Virus record (IMG/VR): IMGVR_UViG_3300027759_004177
Coordinates: 124,001 to 188,000 of that record
Direction: 5' to 3' (one strand)
Origin: a virus
Length of the DNA: 64,000 nt
Made by a program: the position numbers and the translations under genes. Of this stretch, positions 40,975-50,301 are shown piece by piece. Each line of letters begins with the position of its first letter. Position 1 is the first letter of the stretch. The notes under the pieces are model-generated. The model searched no databases. It saw only the letters and a program-made list of their open reading frames with translations, and was not told the DNA's origin.

Positions 40975-42149
40975 ACTTCTGGTCCTTTAGTGTTTTTATT
41001 ATACACATCTTTAGTGAAGTACACAACCTTTTCGGCGGCCTGTATCCACATCTGTCTGTCGCCACCATACAGCATACCAGCACCGCTGACCATGAGTGGA
41101 ATACGTTCAACTGGTTGTTTGGGTATTTTACTGGTATAGACGATTTTGGTATTGCTGTCAATGATATTGTTTGCACTCTTGTTGGTAAAATTAACTATTT
41201 GGTCAGGAAAGAACTTTGTGAATTCCGCTAACAGTCTACCACTCAGGTCAGGTTCATACACAAATATAGGAAATCTACAGGTAAGTTCTGCATAATCAAT
41301 CAAGTCTTTGATCAAGTTACCAGAAGTACCGGTATCCACTTTGAGCTGACGGTTAGCACACAGACTCCAAAATCTGGTATTAAAGTTTCTAATTACATCT
41401 GTTTCTATGTCTTTGTGTACCGAATATCCCAGCACAGGAGCATGGTCGCACAAGGTAAGAATGTTGCTTAACGCAAATCCACCCAAGGAATCGGTCACAT
41501 AATCTATCAAACTTGCTTCGGCATTGGCCACAGTTAGTCCTTGATTGGCATACTGCAATTCAATCTTGAAGTCTGTTTGTTCTGTTGCCAATACCAATTT
41601 CATCAGATCTTTGACGCTGACGTCAATGTTAAAATTGTGTTGTTGGGCAAATGCATGAATCCAGTTCAAATTCCATTCAGTCAGTGCGGCTTCGTGTATT
41701 CTAGTGTCTCGATTGTATTTAAACGACCCTTTGCTTTCTTTGGTGGCTGTTCTTACTGTGTCTATCAATTCTGGATCGTAAGGAAATTTAAGTTTGATTG
41801 TGTCGGTTTCAACCCAGACTCGAGTACTGCGGTCAATTTCTCTGATGGGCAATCGGTATTGAGGTGTGCGGACCGGCTCTACATCAATGCCAAGTTTAAA
41901 TAATTGTCGTTCGTATTTTAGCACCAAATCCGCGGCCAACCGGGCCTGCTTGTCAGTGTAGCCCTTGTTTTGTCCCAGTGTCTGTTCAGCCAAGCTGGGT
42001 ACAATTTTCATATCGTATCTGGCCAGGCTAATCGGACTTTCGCTCACTGTGAAAATACTGTAGTTGCTTTTACCGTCGGGCTTGCGATAACCGGCAATGA
42101 TTTCAATGTAGTCTTCCACGTGAGGATGTTTAAATAATGTCAGTGCCAT
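40959..42149 (-). CDS. HARP-like / helicase-related phage protein
   Basis: The product is 396 residues starting MALTLFKHPHVEDYIEII at 42149. Residues about 115-180 (IKLKFPYDPELIDTVRTAT, then KYNRDTRIHEAALTEWNLNWIHAFAQQH) match the layout of HARP-type DNA-binding modules of SNF2 helicases. The C-terminal part (PVERIPLMVSGAGMLYGGDRQMWIQ) recalls a helicase second lobe. Clear Walker motifs are absent, so it may bind DNA rather than unwind it. It overlaps uvsW by 16 bases. A TTGATT-17-TACAAT promoter stops six bases before the ATG. Confidence 0.55.
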   Translation of the reverse strand: MALTLFKHPHVEDYIEIIAGYRKPDGKSNYSIFTVSESPISLARYDMKIVPSLAEQTLGQNKGYTDKQARLAADLVLKYERQLFKLGIDVEPVRTPQYRLPIREIDRSTRVWVETDTIKLKFPYDPELIDTVRTATKESKGSFKYNRDTRIHEAALTEWNLNWIHAFAQQHNFNIDVSVKDLMKLVLATEQTDFKIELQYANQGLTVANAEASLIDYVTDSLGGFALSNILTLCDHAPVLGYSVHKDIETDVIRNFNTRFWSLCANRQLKVDTGTSGNLIKDLIDYAELTCRFPIFVYEPDLSGRLLAEFTKFFPDQIVNFTNKSANNIIDSNTKIVYTSKIPKQPVERIPLMVSGAGMLYGGDRQMWIQAAEKVVYFTKDVYNKNTKGPEVCKLN

Positions 42150-42155
42150 GTTGCT

Positions 42156-42184
42156 ATTGTAACATATATTTACAGCAAAATCAA
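42156..42184 (-). promoter_or_regulatory. Sigma70-like early promoter, leaderless geometry
   Basis: Minus-strand TTGATT, 17-base spacer, TACAAT, with only six bases to the ATG at 42149; directly after the terminator at 42192-42219. Confidence 0.6.
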
Positions 42185-42191
42185 ATAAAAA

Positions 42192-42219
42192 AATCCCCGA
42201 GCGATTAAACCCGGGGATT
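42192..42219 (-). terminator. Rho-independent terminator of the AAA ATPase gene
   Basis: Stem AATCCCCG/CGGGGATT with a 12-base loop; on the minus strand it is followed by TTTTTATTTG. Confidence 0.85.
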
Positions 42220-42256
42220 GTCAAACCATAACTCAGGAGCTAAAAAGAGTCATGGG

Positions 42257-42277
42257 CCACAGTCTAGGTGACTGTGG
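42257..42277 (-). other. Second perfect hairpin before the terminator
   Basis: CCACAGTC/GACTGTGG with a five-base loop, seven bases after the stop at 42285 and 38 bases ahead of the terminator. With no T-run it may be a stabilising 3' end structure or a protein-binding element. Confidence 0.55.
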
Positions 42278-42284
42278 AAACCGT

Positions 42285-43331
42285 TTATGCTGCGGCCTTC
42301 ATACAAGTTACTTCGGCCATGGCCTTCCATTTGAGTGGGAAACTCTTACGCAAGTCTGCAATCTTGATAGCCATACGCAGGCTCATTTCGCGGAACTTGT
42401 TCTTGTTGGACTCAAGGAACTCAATGATTTCATCTTGTTCACATTGAGCAAAATCGTACTCTGCAAACAACTCACCATCTTTGGCAATCTGCTTGATACG
42501 GAGTACCTTGTCACGCATGGTGTCAAGAGTCAAGTCAAGATAGTGACAACGACTTTGTAATGCATCCAAGTGATCACGCAACTTCTGGCTTTTCATTTGA
42601 TCAAACTTGAGGTTGGTGATAAACACCACAGAGCCATTGAAGTTGAAGCTGTCTGGAATGCCTTCGCGACGCAACAAACTGCTATCACTCAACCACGAAA
42701 TCTTACGCTTCTTACCCGAGTCCAAGGCGCCTTTGAGCAGGTTCAAGGCCACGTCATCCAGCAAGATACTGTCACAGTCATCAAACACCAACATACAGTT
42801 GGCATCTGAATACTTGTAGAGTGTACTGTACAAACCTAGGGCAGTGGCTGAACCTTTGACAACTTCGGCACGGAGACGCTTGCCTGAGATCTGATCAAAC
42901 AAACAGGCCTTTTCAACGATGCGTTCTACACCAAACGATTTACCAACGCCCGGAGGACCTGATACGATCATGGCACGGATCTCGCCATTGGTGGCGGCCG
43001 TGGTCATTTCATCCAATATTTCAAAACGCTGACGGATACGCTCAATCACTTGTTCGTCACTTTCGGCTGCTGTTTCAAGTGCAATGGCTTCAGCCACAGG
43101 AGTGTTACCAGCTTCAACAAAATCTGCTTCTGTTACAAAATCGTAGTCACTCATGCCATCAACCTTGACACGGATTTCTTCTGGAAAGCCAGGAAACCGG
43201 CCACCATTTTTGACAGTGACATAGCCACCTTTGGCTGTATTTTTATATTGTTCTACCAATTGGAATACCTGACCGCTCACATCTGTTGTGCGATATGCGC
43301 CAGATTTAATGCGAATAAATGATACTGACAT
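42285..43331 (-). CDS. AAA+ family ATPase
   Basis: This 348-residue protein (ATG at 43331, AAGGAG six bases upstream) has an N-terminal region of about 100 residues and an AAA core. Walker A is VSGPPGVGKS, Walker B is MLVFDDCDSIL, sensor 1 is SVVFITNLKF, and an Arg-rich C-terminal helical domain follows (FREMSLRMAIKIADLRKSF). A C-terminal Ala-rich end follows. It is not gp44-like (no clamp-loader motifs). Chaperone-like or packaging/remodelling roles are possible. A consensus promoter and two 3' hairpins make it a single-gene unit. Confidence 0.85.
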   Translation of the reverse strand: MSVSFIRIKSGAYRTTDVSGQVFQLVEQYKNTAKGGYVTVKNGGRFPGFPEEIRVKVDGMSDYDFVTEADFVEAGNTPVAEAIALETAAESDEQVIERIRQRFEILDEMTTAATNGEIRAMIVSGPPGVGKSFGVERIVEKACLFDQISGKRLRAEVVKGSATALGLYSTLYKYSDANCMLVFDDCDSILLDDVALNLLKGALDSGKKRKISWLSDSSLLRREGIPDSFNFNGSVVFITNLKFDQMKSQKLRDHLDALQSRCHYLDLTLDTMRDKVLRIKQIAKDGELFAEYDFAQCEQDEIIEFLESNKNKFREMSLRMAIKIADLRKSFPLKWKAMAEVTCMKAAA

Positions 43332-43362
43332 ACTTAGCTCCTTCTTTATTAACAATACAACT

Positions 43363-43391
43363 ATTATACATTAATGGGAATTATTGGTCAA
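43363..43391 (-). promoter_or_regulatory. Sigma70-like early promoter
   Basis: Minus-strand TTGACC, 17-base spacer, TATAAT, 31 bases upstream of ATG at 43331. Confidence 0.8.
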
Positions 43392-43579
43392 CTGTTTACA
43401 GTAGCATAAGGGCTGTATTGTTCCGTGTTGTCTTTATGCAACACTATATTTGTACGGTTAGTGACCACTAACTTAGCCTCAGAATATTCCGTTTCCATAC
43501 AGTTGATCCAATCAATGTATTCTGATTCAAAAGGAAATGCCTGTTCGTATTCGTTGATAATCATGTCTTTGAGTTTCAT
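43388..43579 (-). CDS. Hypothetical 63-residue protein
   Basis: This small acidic protein starts MKLKDMIINEYEQAFPFESEYIDW. The MKLKDMII leader resembles the head-targeting-like leaders in this window (MRIRDII, MKIKDVI), but no (L/I)-x-E site follows closely. It overlaps the next gene by ATGA. No family recognised. Confidence 0.45.
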   Translation of the reverse strand: MKLKDMIINEYEQAFPFESEYIDWINCMETEYSEAKLVVTNRTNIVLHKDNTEQYSPYATVNS

Positions 43580-43797
43580 AATAGTTTTATTGTTAATCCA
43601 ATTGAGTAAATCATTAATAATCCAAGATTAACTGTGATCATTGCACGGTCACGAATCAATATGGCCCATATTAAAAATATGAAACTGCCTGCATTTAATA
43701 CAATGGCCGAATATGGATATATTCCCAAACTGGCCAATACTGCACCCGATAATGTCACTGCGGTGGCAGTCCATTTTATTATATTAACGGTGTTCAT
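43576..43797 (-). CDS. Small membrane protein
   Basis: This 73-residue protein has two or three membrane helices (IIKWTATAVTLSGAVLASLGI, AIVLNAGSFIFLIWAILI, MITVNLGLLMIYSIGLTI). The short loops carry Tyr, Arg and Asp. The layout recalls small PQ-loop-like or holin-type proteins, without a diagnostic motif. It lies between a 63-residue gene and a gamma-glutamylcyclotransferase-like gene, overlapped at both ends. Confidence 0.55.
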   Translation of the reverse strand: MNTVNIIKWTATAVTLSGAVLASLGIYPYSAIVLNAGSFIFLIWAILIRDRAMITVNLGLLMIYSIGLTIKLL

Positions 43798-44261
43798 TAA
43801 TTAAAATATTGAAAGTACGTTTTTTCTGCTTCGATACGTCTTTTTTCAATTTGTTGAATTAATAATAGACTTGAATACAACTGAGTATTATCCACTCCAT
43901 GCTCTTTGTATCCTTCCATTAACATTTCTAAATATCCATCGCTGGGATATTCGTCGGGTAAATCTCCGGTCATATAATATGTCATACATTCCACTGATTT
44001 ACCATTATGTAATACACGAACCGTCTTCTTTAGATAATATGCAGGATAACCCTCTAGGGCATCTAATGCCAGTTCGCAATCAGCAGTAATTTCCCATAAT
44101 ACTCCCTGAGTAACAAACTCAGGATCAGTAATTATGTCCGCATGACGTGCAAAACGGAATTCATGTCCCATTAATGTGGCTCGGCCCAAACTCTGAGCTT
44201 TGGGGCAACGACTAGCCATTTGGGAGGTGTTGGTATTCATACCATATGCGAAATATTTCAT
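43797..44261 (-). CDS. Gamma-glutamylcyclotransferase-like (GGCT/AIG2) protein
   Basis: This 154-residue protein has the BtrG/GGCT fold pattern: MKYFAYGMNTNTSQMASRCP at the N-terminus, ATLMGHEFRFAR, VLWEITADCELALDALEGYP with the catalytic Glu in the L-E-G-Y turn, and VECMTYYM. Such enzymes release 5-oxoproline from gamma-glutamyl peptides. An early promoter ends six bases before the ATG, giving a likely leaderless mRNA. T4-like phages carry related genes of unknown role. The cellular substrate is undetermined. Confidence 0.75.
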   Translation of the reverse strand: MKYFAYGMNTNTSQMASRCPKAQSLGRATLMGHEFRFARHADIITDPEFVTQGVLWEITADCELALDALEGYPAYYLKKTVRVLHNGKSVECMTYYMTGDLPDEYPSDGYLEMLMEGYKEHGVDNTQLYSSLLLIQQIEKRRIEAEKTYFQYFN

Positions 44262-44267
44262 AATACA

Positions 44268-44296
44268 ATTATATATTAAAAGGATTTATTGGTCAA
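44268..44296 (-). promoter_or_regulatory. Sigma70-like early promoter, leaderless geometry
   Basis: Minus-strand TTGACC, 17-base spacer, TATAAT; the start point would coincide with the ATG at 44261. It lies directly after the groEL terminator. Confidence 0.8.
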
Positions 44297-44300
44297 CAAA

Positions 44301-44320
44301 AAACCCGCTGTAGCGGGTTT
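44301..44320 (-). terminator. Rho-independent terminator of groES-groEL
   Basis: AAACCCGC/GCGGGTTT stem with a four-base loop; followed on the minus strand by TTTTTTG. Confidence 0.9.
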
Positions 44321-44339
44321 GATGTTAGTACACACTAAC

Positions 44340-45962
<1,623 letters not shown>

Positions 45963-46259
45963 TTATTCTCCTTGAATAACAGCGAGGATATCTTCCTCTT
46001 TTAAAATTAATAGTTCTTCTCCGTCGACTTTGACAGTCTGTCCAGAAAATTTACCAAATAAGACTCGATCTTCGACAGCGACACCAAGTGCAGAAATCTC
46101 ACCTGTGGTTGCATTGCGTTTACCTGGTCCAACAGCAAGTACTCGTCCTTGATCGGCTTTCTCTGTGGCTGCATCAGGAATAAAGATGCCGCCCTTGGTT
46201 ACAGTTTCACTGTCAACACGGCGAACTACGACCCTATCAGATAGCGGTTTTAGATTCAT
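45963..46259 (-). CDS. groS: Co-chaperonin GroES
   Basis: This 98-residue protein starts [16 protein letters not shown] (ATG at 46259 after AAGGAG with a six-base spacer; an adjacent ATG lies one codon upstream). The mobile loop [15 protein letters not shown] carries the G-G-I-F-I-P element that binds GroEL, followed by [12 protein letters not shown] and [13 protein letters not shown]. It lies four bases before groL. Two promoters precede it, one sigma70-like and one late-type. Confidence 0.96.
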   Translation of the reverse strand: MNLKPLSDRVVVRRVDSETVTKGGIFIPDAATEKADQGRVLAVGPGKRNATTGEISALGVAVEDRVLFGKFSGQTVKVDGEELLILKEEDILAVIQGE

Positions 46260-46299
46260 CATAATCTCCTTTAAATGAAATGATATAAAATAGTTTTTT

Positions 46300-46328
46300 A
46301 TTGTACTACAAGATTGTGGCATTGTCAA
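46300..46328 (-). promoter_or_regulatory. Sigma70-like promoter of groES-groEL
   Basis: Minus-strand TTGACA, 17-base spacer, TACAAT, 40 bases upstream of groES. Confidence 0.7.
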
Positions 46329-46343
46329 CAACTACCACAAATT

Positions 46344-46351
46344 TATTTATA
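46344..46351 (-). promoter_or_regulatory. Perfect T4-type late promoter upstream of groES
   Basis: Minus-strand TATAAATA followed by AAT, 84 bases upstream of groES and upstream of the sigma70-like promoter, so the chaperonins could be made both early and late. Confidence 0.65.
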
Positions 46352-46353
46352 CT

Positions 46354-47115
46354 TCAAAAATACTGGGCATTGGCTCTTGGGAAGAAACATTCGTTATTTT
46401 GTAGTGGTTTAATTTTGATAGTTTCTAGTACAGTTTGCTTGCCCAGGCCCATGGCCAGGCTGTAAACAAAGTTTTGGTTGGCCATAATTAGGTTAGCACC
46501 AGCCACAATGTTGGCCAGTTCTAAAAAGTTATTGACTGGATGATATGGGATGGCAACTCCGGTTACCTGTACAAAATCCGCATGCTCTTCTTTGGTTCCT
46601 ACAAAAATACCCAGCCGATCTAACACACCATCTTCGGCCATTTTTTTCCATGTAGCATCAGCGGCAGGGTCACGATAACGGAATGTACGGCTTACTACCA
46701 TGGGTTTGGTTGTGACTGGATCTGCTTCTAGCCAAGGAGTATCATAATCTGCCAGGGTAAATGGCAAACCAAATGCTATGTGATATGCTTGTACATAGTT
46801 ACCTTCAAACCCACGGAACAAGGTACCACGGAACCGATCTAGGTCCACCGCAGGTTCAGCATCGCCTTGGCGCCAGGTACCCACTGATTCGATATAACTC
46901 TGACGCTTGAGCAGGGGCTTTAACCATTCAAAGTCTTGTTCGGTAAAGCGACCCTTGTGTGCAGGATCTACTTCGTCGGGTCTATATCCATATTGGCTTA
47001 CGCAATTTTCAATGTTGTTTAAGGCAACTAAAAATTGCCCCGATTCCATTTTTTTTACCACGCTTAGGCTGTAGATAAGGTCGCCTAGTGTACCTGAATG
47101 TCTGTATGTTTTCAT
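46354..47115 (-). CDS. Glycosyltransferase-9-like protein
   Basis: This 253-residue protein opens MKTYRHSGTLGDLIYSL, the S-G-x-x-G-D-x-x-x nucleotide-sugar loop of ADP-heptose-type transferases, and ends with SLAMGLGKQTVLETI. The central part differs from bacterial heptosyltransferases (YHIAFGLPFTLADYDTPWLE). It is ATGA-coupled to a second GT9 protein. A transfer of a heptose or related sugar in a phage-coded glycan pathway is inferred. Confidence 0.65.
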   Translation of the reverse strand: MKTYRHSGTLGDLIYSLSVVKKMESGQFLVALNNIENCVSQYGYRPDEVDPAHKGRFTEQDFEWLKPLLKRQSYIESVGTWRQGDAEPAVDLDRFRGTLFRGFEGNYVQAYHIAFGLPFTLADYDTPWLEADPVTTKPMVVSRTFRYRDPAADATWKKMAEDGVLDRLGIFVGTKEEHADFVQVTGVAIPYHPVNNFLELANIVAGANLIMANQNFVYSLAMGLGKQTVLETIKIKPLQNNECFFPRANAQYF

Positions 47116-48002
47116 AATTGTCCTAAAATAGCTGTAGCAATTTTTTCTGTGTCAAAGTTGTTGTTACAAGGTGTCTCACCTTTTTTACATACTAATTGGC
47201 GTACAGGACGGGCCTGGTCCCGATTACACCCGCGACAATCTTCCATGGTTGTAATGGCTGTAGAATTATAGGCAGGTTCAAAACGTCGGTATGGCATAAT
47301 ACATTCAGGATCCAAGTGTGTCAGCAAAGCGACAATATGAGTGCTACTTGCGGCAGCACATTGAAATGGCCCTGAATCTATGCCAACAAAACATTGTGCA
47401 TGATCGCACAGATATTTCATTTGTTGACTATTGTATTTTGCACGGAGATCAACAAACAGCGGATGATCAATGTAGTGATCTGTCGCCCCACCTACGCATA
47501 CCACTTTGAAATCTGTGCGGGATTCAAACAATTGAGCATATACATCAAGCCATATATCCAAGGTAATGTTTTTGGCAGTCCAATGCCAGTTACGCATGTG
47601 AACCACAATGAACCGGTCTCCTATGTCTGTCAAGTCTGCGTCTACCGCTTGTTTATCTTCATCAGTGGGAAATAACTCTACCGCCATGTTTTTAGTTGTG
47701 TCCGCAAACACACGATAAAAGTAATTTTTTACATAGTGTTCTGTGGGATTGAGCTCGTAGGCATCATCAAGGTTGTAGTACAAGTCCCATCGACCTTTGA
47801 CATCAGGAACTTGATCAACTGGGAACACATTGCGAACGTGCGGATTGTTGCGGTAAGGTTCTGCAAAGTCTGTGGCTATGTCAATGTTGGCATCGGCGCC
47901 ATATCGACGTTTGAGTTCACGTACAACGCCTGTGGTCATGATGACATCGCCAATGGCGGCACGTCTCTGTACTAGGATGTTTATTGGTTTTTCAATCTTC
48001 AC
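47112..48002 (-). CDS. Glycosyltransferase family 9 (heptosyltransferase-like)
   Basis: This 296-residue protein has RRAAIGDVIMTTGVVRELKRRYG at the N-terminus and the characteristic C-terminal FVGIDSGPFQCAAASSTHIVALLT. Family 9 enzymes move heptoses from ADP-heptose to lipopolysaccharide cores. The C-terminal region with cysteines (MEDCRGCNRDQARP, VCKKGETPCNNN) is unusual and may hold a metal. It is the middle of a glycan gene unit. Confidence 0.8.
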   Translation of the reverse strand: MKIEKPINILVQRRAAIGDVIMTTGVVRELKRRYGADANIDIATDFAEPYRNNPHVRNVFPVDQVPDVKGRWDLYYNLDDAYELNPTEHYVKNYFYRVFADTTKNMAVELFPTDEDKQAVDADLTDIGDRFIVVHMRNWHWTAKNITLDIWLDVYAQLFESRTDFKVVCVGGATDHYIDHPLFVDLRAKYNSQQMKYLCDHAQCFVGIDSGPFQCAAASSTHIVALLTHLDPECIMPYRRFEPAYNSTAITTMEDCRGCNRDQARPVRQLVCKKGETPCNNNFDTEKIATAILGQL

Positions 48003-48363
48003 TGGTATGGTCTTGTTTGATTTCTCGAACAGGGTCGTTGAGCTTGTCTGCTATTGAATTTTTGTATTGCACTCTATAATTGTTTAGGTCTCTTATGTCT
48101 AATGCACGTTTCCCAATTTCTGCTAGATCAGCACCGTCAATACGACATTTTTTAAAATCATCTTCCATGGCCCAAATACGTCGATGTATATCTTCTAATG
48201 CCGATAGCTCTGCTTGTATCAACTGTACATCCAATTTGGCTATTTGTGCAGAGTAGAAATCCAATTCAGCTGTGTTGGAGCCACGGGTTTTGTCGTATTT
48301 TACACGAGCTATGGTATATCTGTCAACCAGCTCGATCACAGGAAAACTAAACTCAGTCGTCAT
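47992..48363 (-). CDS. Small helical protein in the glycan cluster
   Basis: This 123-residue, all-helical charged protein (YSAQIAKLDVQLIQAELSALEDIHRRIWAMEDDF, IGKRALDIRDLNNYRVQYKNSIADKL) looks like a helical bundle. I associate it loosely with a family of short proteins found next to glycan genes in phages, without a certain name. It overlaps both neighbours by about ten bases, so it is surely part of the unit. Confidence 0.55.
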   Translation of the reverse strand: MTTEFSFPVIELVDRYTIARVKYDKTRGSNTAELDFYSAQIAKLDVQLIQAELSALEDIHRRIWAMEDDFKKCRIDGADLAEIGKRALDIRDLNNYRVQYKNSIADKLNDPVREIKQDHTSED

Positions 48364-49576
48364 TGAAATCGGTTTTTAATTTGGGAAAGTAACGCATAAA
48401 TCCGTCGCCGGGCTGATTTCGTATTGCCTTGATCTTGTTTGTAATCTCTGTGTAAAAATTCCAGGCCAACGGAACAAATATGACTTTTTTATCTGCAGGC
48501 ATCTGTTGAATGTAGTCACTGCTGACCACAGGTATTTCTGTGCCCGGGCAGTACAATCCTTGTTTGAGAGGATTATCATCTATCACAACATCAAGATCAA
48601 TGCCCGACGCATTGATCAAAGTCATGCCCTTGGCCGCAGCCCCATAGCCTATTACTGTATAACCAAATCCGCGATACTCATCAATTTGATCTTTTAATCG
48701 TGTTAATAAATCTTTTACATTGGTAGACCAGGTGTGATATGTGTCTGGTTGATGTAGTCGTGTTTCTGTAGCCAATATGTTTTTTACTCTGTGCTCGTTG
48801 CGTGGTTGCTTGGCCAGCACAAAAATATAACTTGTACCGTGTATAGGAGTCTTGACCACATCTATTAGATACATGCCGGCACGTTCAGCCAACTGCTTCA
48901 TTGATTCAGCATTGTAATAACTGATATGTTCGTGATAGATTGTGTCAAATTCTCCGTTTACAACCATGTCGGCTTGACTTGTACTGATAAAAAGTCTGCC
49001 ATCGGGTCGCAAATATTCTGCAGCCAACTTTAAATAACTCAAGGGATCAGGAATATGACTAAAAGCATTTTGACTGGTAATTGCATCAAAACTGTCCTGC
49101 CCCAACTGTTTAGCTGTTTCTGCGTTCCAGAATCCACACACCACTGAGTGGTTGGCACTGGATATAGGATACAAGTTTTCTGCAGGATCTATGCCCCAGG
49201 TTTGAAACTGTGCCTGACGGAATGCGTCAAGTTGACTGCCATCGTTACAGCCAATGTCTAGGACTGTGGTAGGCCAATAGCTAAATTGCTCACGCACAAA
49301 CCAAGCATACCAAGCACTATACTTTCTCAGTGTGGCACTAGTACCTGACACATACAGATAGTGTTTGTAGATCAACTCAGGGTTTACTGCATGAGTCAAT
49401 TGTAGGTGATCGCAAGACTCACAGCGATTGATACTTAATGGATAGCGTGATTCATGTATGGTGGTACGGATTTCTCTAAAAGCGTTGGCCAGTGGTTGCG
49501 GCTCAAAATTCAAAGTGGGTGTCAGCACATGGTGACCACATGCTAGACATTCTGTTATAGGCTTAAATTTTTCCAT
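48353..49576 (-). CDS. Sugar C-methyltransferase-type SAM enzyme
   Basis: This 407-residue protein shows the three-part layout of nucleotide-sugar C-methyltransferases. It has an N-terminal Cys-rich zinc domain (CLACGHHVLTPTLNFEPQPLANAF, then CESCDHLQL), a central class I SAM domain (VLDIGCNDGSQLDAF, PDGRLFISTSQADM) and a C-terminal domain with VIGYGAAAKGMTLINASGIDLD and YCPGTEIPV. Known members methylate a ketosugar at C3 in antibiotic and surface glycan pathways. It points to a methyl-branched or deoxy sugar. The length is usual for the family. Confidence 0.9.
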   Translation of the reverse strand: MEKFKPITECLACGHHVLTPTLNFEPQPLANAFREIRTTIHESRYPLSINRCESCDHLQLTHAVNPELIYKHYLYVSGTSATLRKYSAWYAWFVREQFSYWPTTVLDIGCNDGSQLDAFRQAQFQTWGIDPAENLYPISSANHSVVCGFWNAETAKQLGQDSFDAITSQNAFSHIPDPLSYLKLAAEYLRPDGRLFISTSQADMVVNGEFDTIYHEHISYYNAESMKQLAERAGMYLIDVVKTPIHGTSYIFVLAKQPRNEHRVKNILATETRLHQPDTYHTWSTNVKDLLTRLKDQIDEYRGFGYTVIGYGAAAKGMTLINASGIDLDVVIDDNPLKQGLYCPGTEIPVVSSDYIQQMPADKKVIFVPLAWNFYTEITNKIKAIRNQPGDGFMRYFPKLKTDFNDD

Positions 49577-50301
49577 TAGTTTTTAATTGCTGTACCGTTG
49601 GGTGCAATACAACCTTCTACGCCCAGGTTTTGTATTTCGTGTACATGCGGTTGTGGCAAAAATTTATACAACACATGCTCAATATCTACATATCCGCCTG
49701 CGGCTACACGTTGAGCAAAGAACACAAAACTGTCTTGATAAATCTGTATAGTTTCATCAAGCCTGGCAACGGGCCACGACCATAAACGTGCCATGTACTG
49801 TAGCGGAACTGTGGTTACTTCTATGGGAAATTGACTTTTATACTTAGGACCAATGATAAACTTGTCTGCTATGTCAGTTTGCTCATAGGTCTCTGGATCA
49901 AACATGTCATTCAATACGTAACGTCCAGACATTTTGTGTATACGATCAACACCTGCAAATTGACCAGAATCTTTTAGCATGGTCAATGCACGACTAAAAC
50001 ACATGATTTCTGTGCCATTTTTGACCACGTCCCAGTTGTCGCTGTCGTACATGTCTTGTACGTCTGGGTCTGTACTAAAATTAATCACTGTGTCACAGGA
50101 TTTTGCCAACGCTATTAGTTGTTCTTCGGTTACTGGAGTGCCACAGCATTCCATGATAAAGATCTTGGCTGTGGGTATTTTGTTCTTGATACTGGTGATT
50201 GTATCGATAGTTTGTTGCAATCGTTCTGCAGGAGAGAACACACCAAACTTACTATTAACAGCACTTGTTACTACAAATGCATGTTTTATTTGCTGAGCCA
50301 T
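49576..50301 (-). CDS. Glycosyltransferase-like protein of unclear family
   Basis: This 241-residue protein begins MAQQIKHAFVVTSAVNSKFG and contains AKIFIMECCGTPVTEEQ, CDTVINFSTDPDVQDMYDSDNWDVVKNG, and a HKMSGRYVLND block reminiscent of the acceptor region of phage and bacterial glycan transferases. No D-x-D is clear. It has no signal peptide and is coupled to both neighbours (15-base and one-base overlaps). A transferase is likely from context; the family is uncertain. Confidence 0.55.
   Translation of the reverse strand: MAQQIKHAFVVTSAVNSKFGVFSPAERLQQTIDTITSIKNKIPTAKIFIMECCGTPVTEEQLIALAKSCDTVINFSTDPDVQDMYDSDNWDVVKNGTEIMCFSRALTMLKDSGQFAGVDRIHKMSGRYVLNDMFDPETYEQTDIADKFIIGPKYKSQFPIEVTTVPLQYMARLWSWPVARLDETIQIYQDSFVFFAQRVAAGGYVDIEHVLYKFLPQPHVHEIQNLGVEGCIAPNGTAIKN

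Noticed and set aside
40959-42224. Longer start at 42224 for the HARP-like gene
   Set aside because: The extension would cross the promoter and terminator; the ATG at 42149 gives the recognisable protein start.
42285-43331. Clamp loader gp44 for the AAA ATPase
   Set aside because: Walker motifs are present but the clamp-loader S-R-C motif and the order of domains are not seen; the N-terminal 100 residues do not fit gp44.
45963-46331. Longer groES frame from 46331
   Set aside because: The added residues do not resemble GroES and lie over the promoter; AAGGAG precedes the ATG at 46259.
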